Source: Clostridia bacterium
GTDB taxonomy: Bacteria; Bacillota; Clostridia; Oscillospirales; CAG-272
Length of the DNA: 32,109 nt
Direction: 5' to 3'
Assembly (NCBI GenBank): GCA_017416185.1
Contig: JAFQDF010000007.1
Span: forward strand, 1 to 32,109
In this document: positions 32,077 to 32,109 of the stretch, piece by piece
Position numbering within the stretch: position 1 is the first letter of the stretch
Layout: every line of letters begins with the position of its first letter
Program-made: the position numbers and the translations under genes
The notes under the pieces: model-generated
Database searches by the model: none
Told to the model about the DNA's origin: nothing
Seen by the model: the letters and a program-made list of their open reading frames with translations, nothing else

Positions 32077-32109
32077 TTTTTAGAGAGTTTGATCCTGGCT
32101 CAGGATGAA
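32077..32109 (+). rRNA. rrs: 16S ribosomal RNA, 5' end only
   Basis: AGAGTTTGATCCTGGCTCAG (32084-32103) is the universal bacterial 16S start (E. coli positions 8-27). The mature 5' end is about 32077, and the gene runs off the window. Confidence 0.97.

Overview
The window reads as chromosome of an anaerobic, low-to-mid G+C Gram-positive bacterium, most likely a member of the Clostridia (Oscillospirales/Ruminococcaceae-like). The signs are strong AGGAGG-type ribosome binding sites, TTGACA-N17-TATAAT promoters, an oxygen-sensitive class III ribonucleotide reductase, BlaI/BlaR1 signalling, an SbcCD-like YhaO/YhaN pair, SLH-anchored surface proteins, and a 16S rRNA 5' end and leader of clostridial type. 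The taxonomic call is inference. No phage, insertion sequence, tRNA or CRISPR array was seen.

Layout. 51-1376 (+) encodes an intact but catalytically dead P1B-type ATPase. 5225-1500 (-) is a housekeeping operon, rbfA-nrnA-truB, with a xylulokinase gene added at its end. 5352-9470 (+) is an operon of a SbcD/YhaO nuclease, a membrane-inserted SbcC/YhaN ATPase and a DUF218/YdcF membrane protein. 9518-12023 holds two divergent units rich in zinc ribbons: a zinc-ribbon/TM2 protein, and an SPFH (YdjI-like) protein with five C-terminal zinc ribbons followed by a membrane protein. 17034-12131 (-) is a redox and nucleotide block: a C_GCAxxG_C_C protein, a 244-bp symmetric chain of small hairpins, nrdG, two NrdR boxes with a promoter, nrdD fused to a glutaredoxin-like domain, and trxB.

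17170-19790 (+) is htpG coupled to an unrecognised gene whose product partly resembles prephenate dehydratase. 19961-22170 (+) is a BlaI repressor, BlaR1-type protease and unknown membrane protein under two operator-like dyads. 22246-23013 (+) is a membrane-anchored XRE regulator. 30701-23004 (-) is a tight five-gene operon: phosphoribosyltransferase, inorganic pyrophosphatase, two secreted SLH-anchored metallophosphoesterases and a YibE/F membrane protein. 31729-30768 (-) is a DUF421/DUF4363 pair. The window ends in tandem rRNA promoters, a leader and the first bases of 16S rRNA.

How the genes may work together. NrdD, its fused redoxin domain and adjacent TrxB look like a self-contained NADPH-to-NrdD electron path, with NrdG as radical activase and NrdR as the likely repressor. 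The phosphatase operon combines release of phosphate at the cell surface with pyrophosphate removal and base salvage inside the cell. The most unusual structure is the hairpin chain at 16341-16584: four short hairpins on each side of a two-hairpin centre, with the same linker used in mirror-image orientation on the two sides. It fills the space between two genes exactly. The next most unusual items are the pseudo-ATPase and the HtpG-coupled protein.
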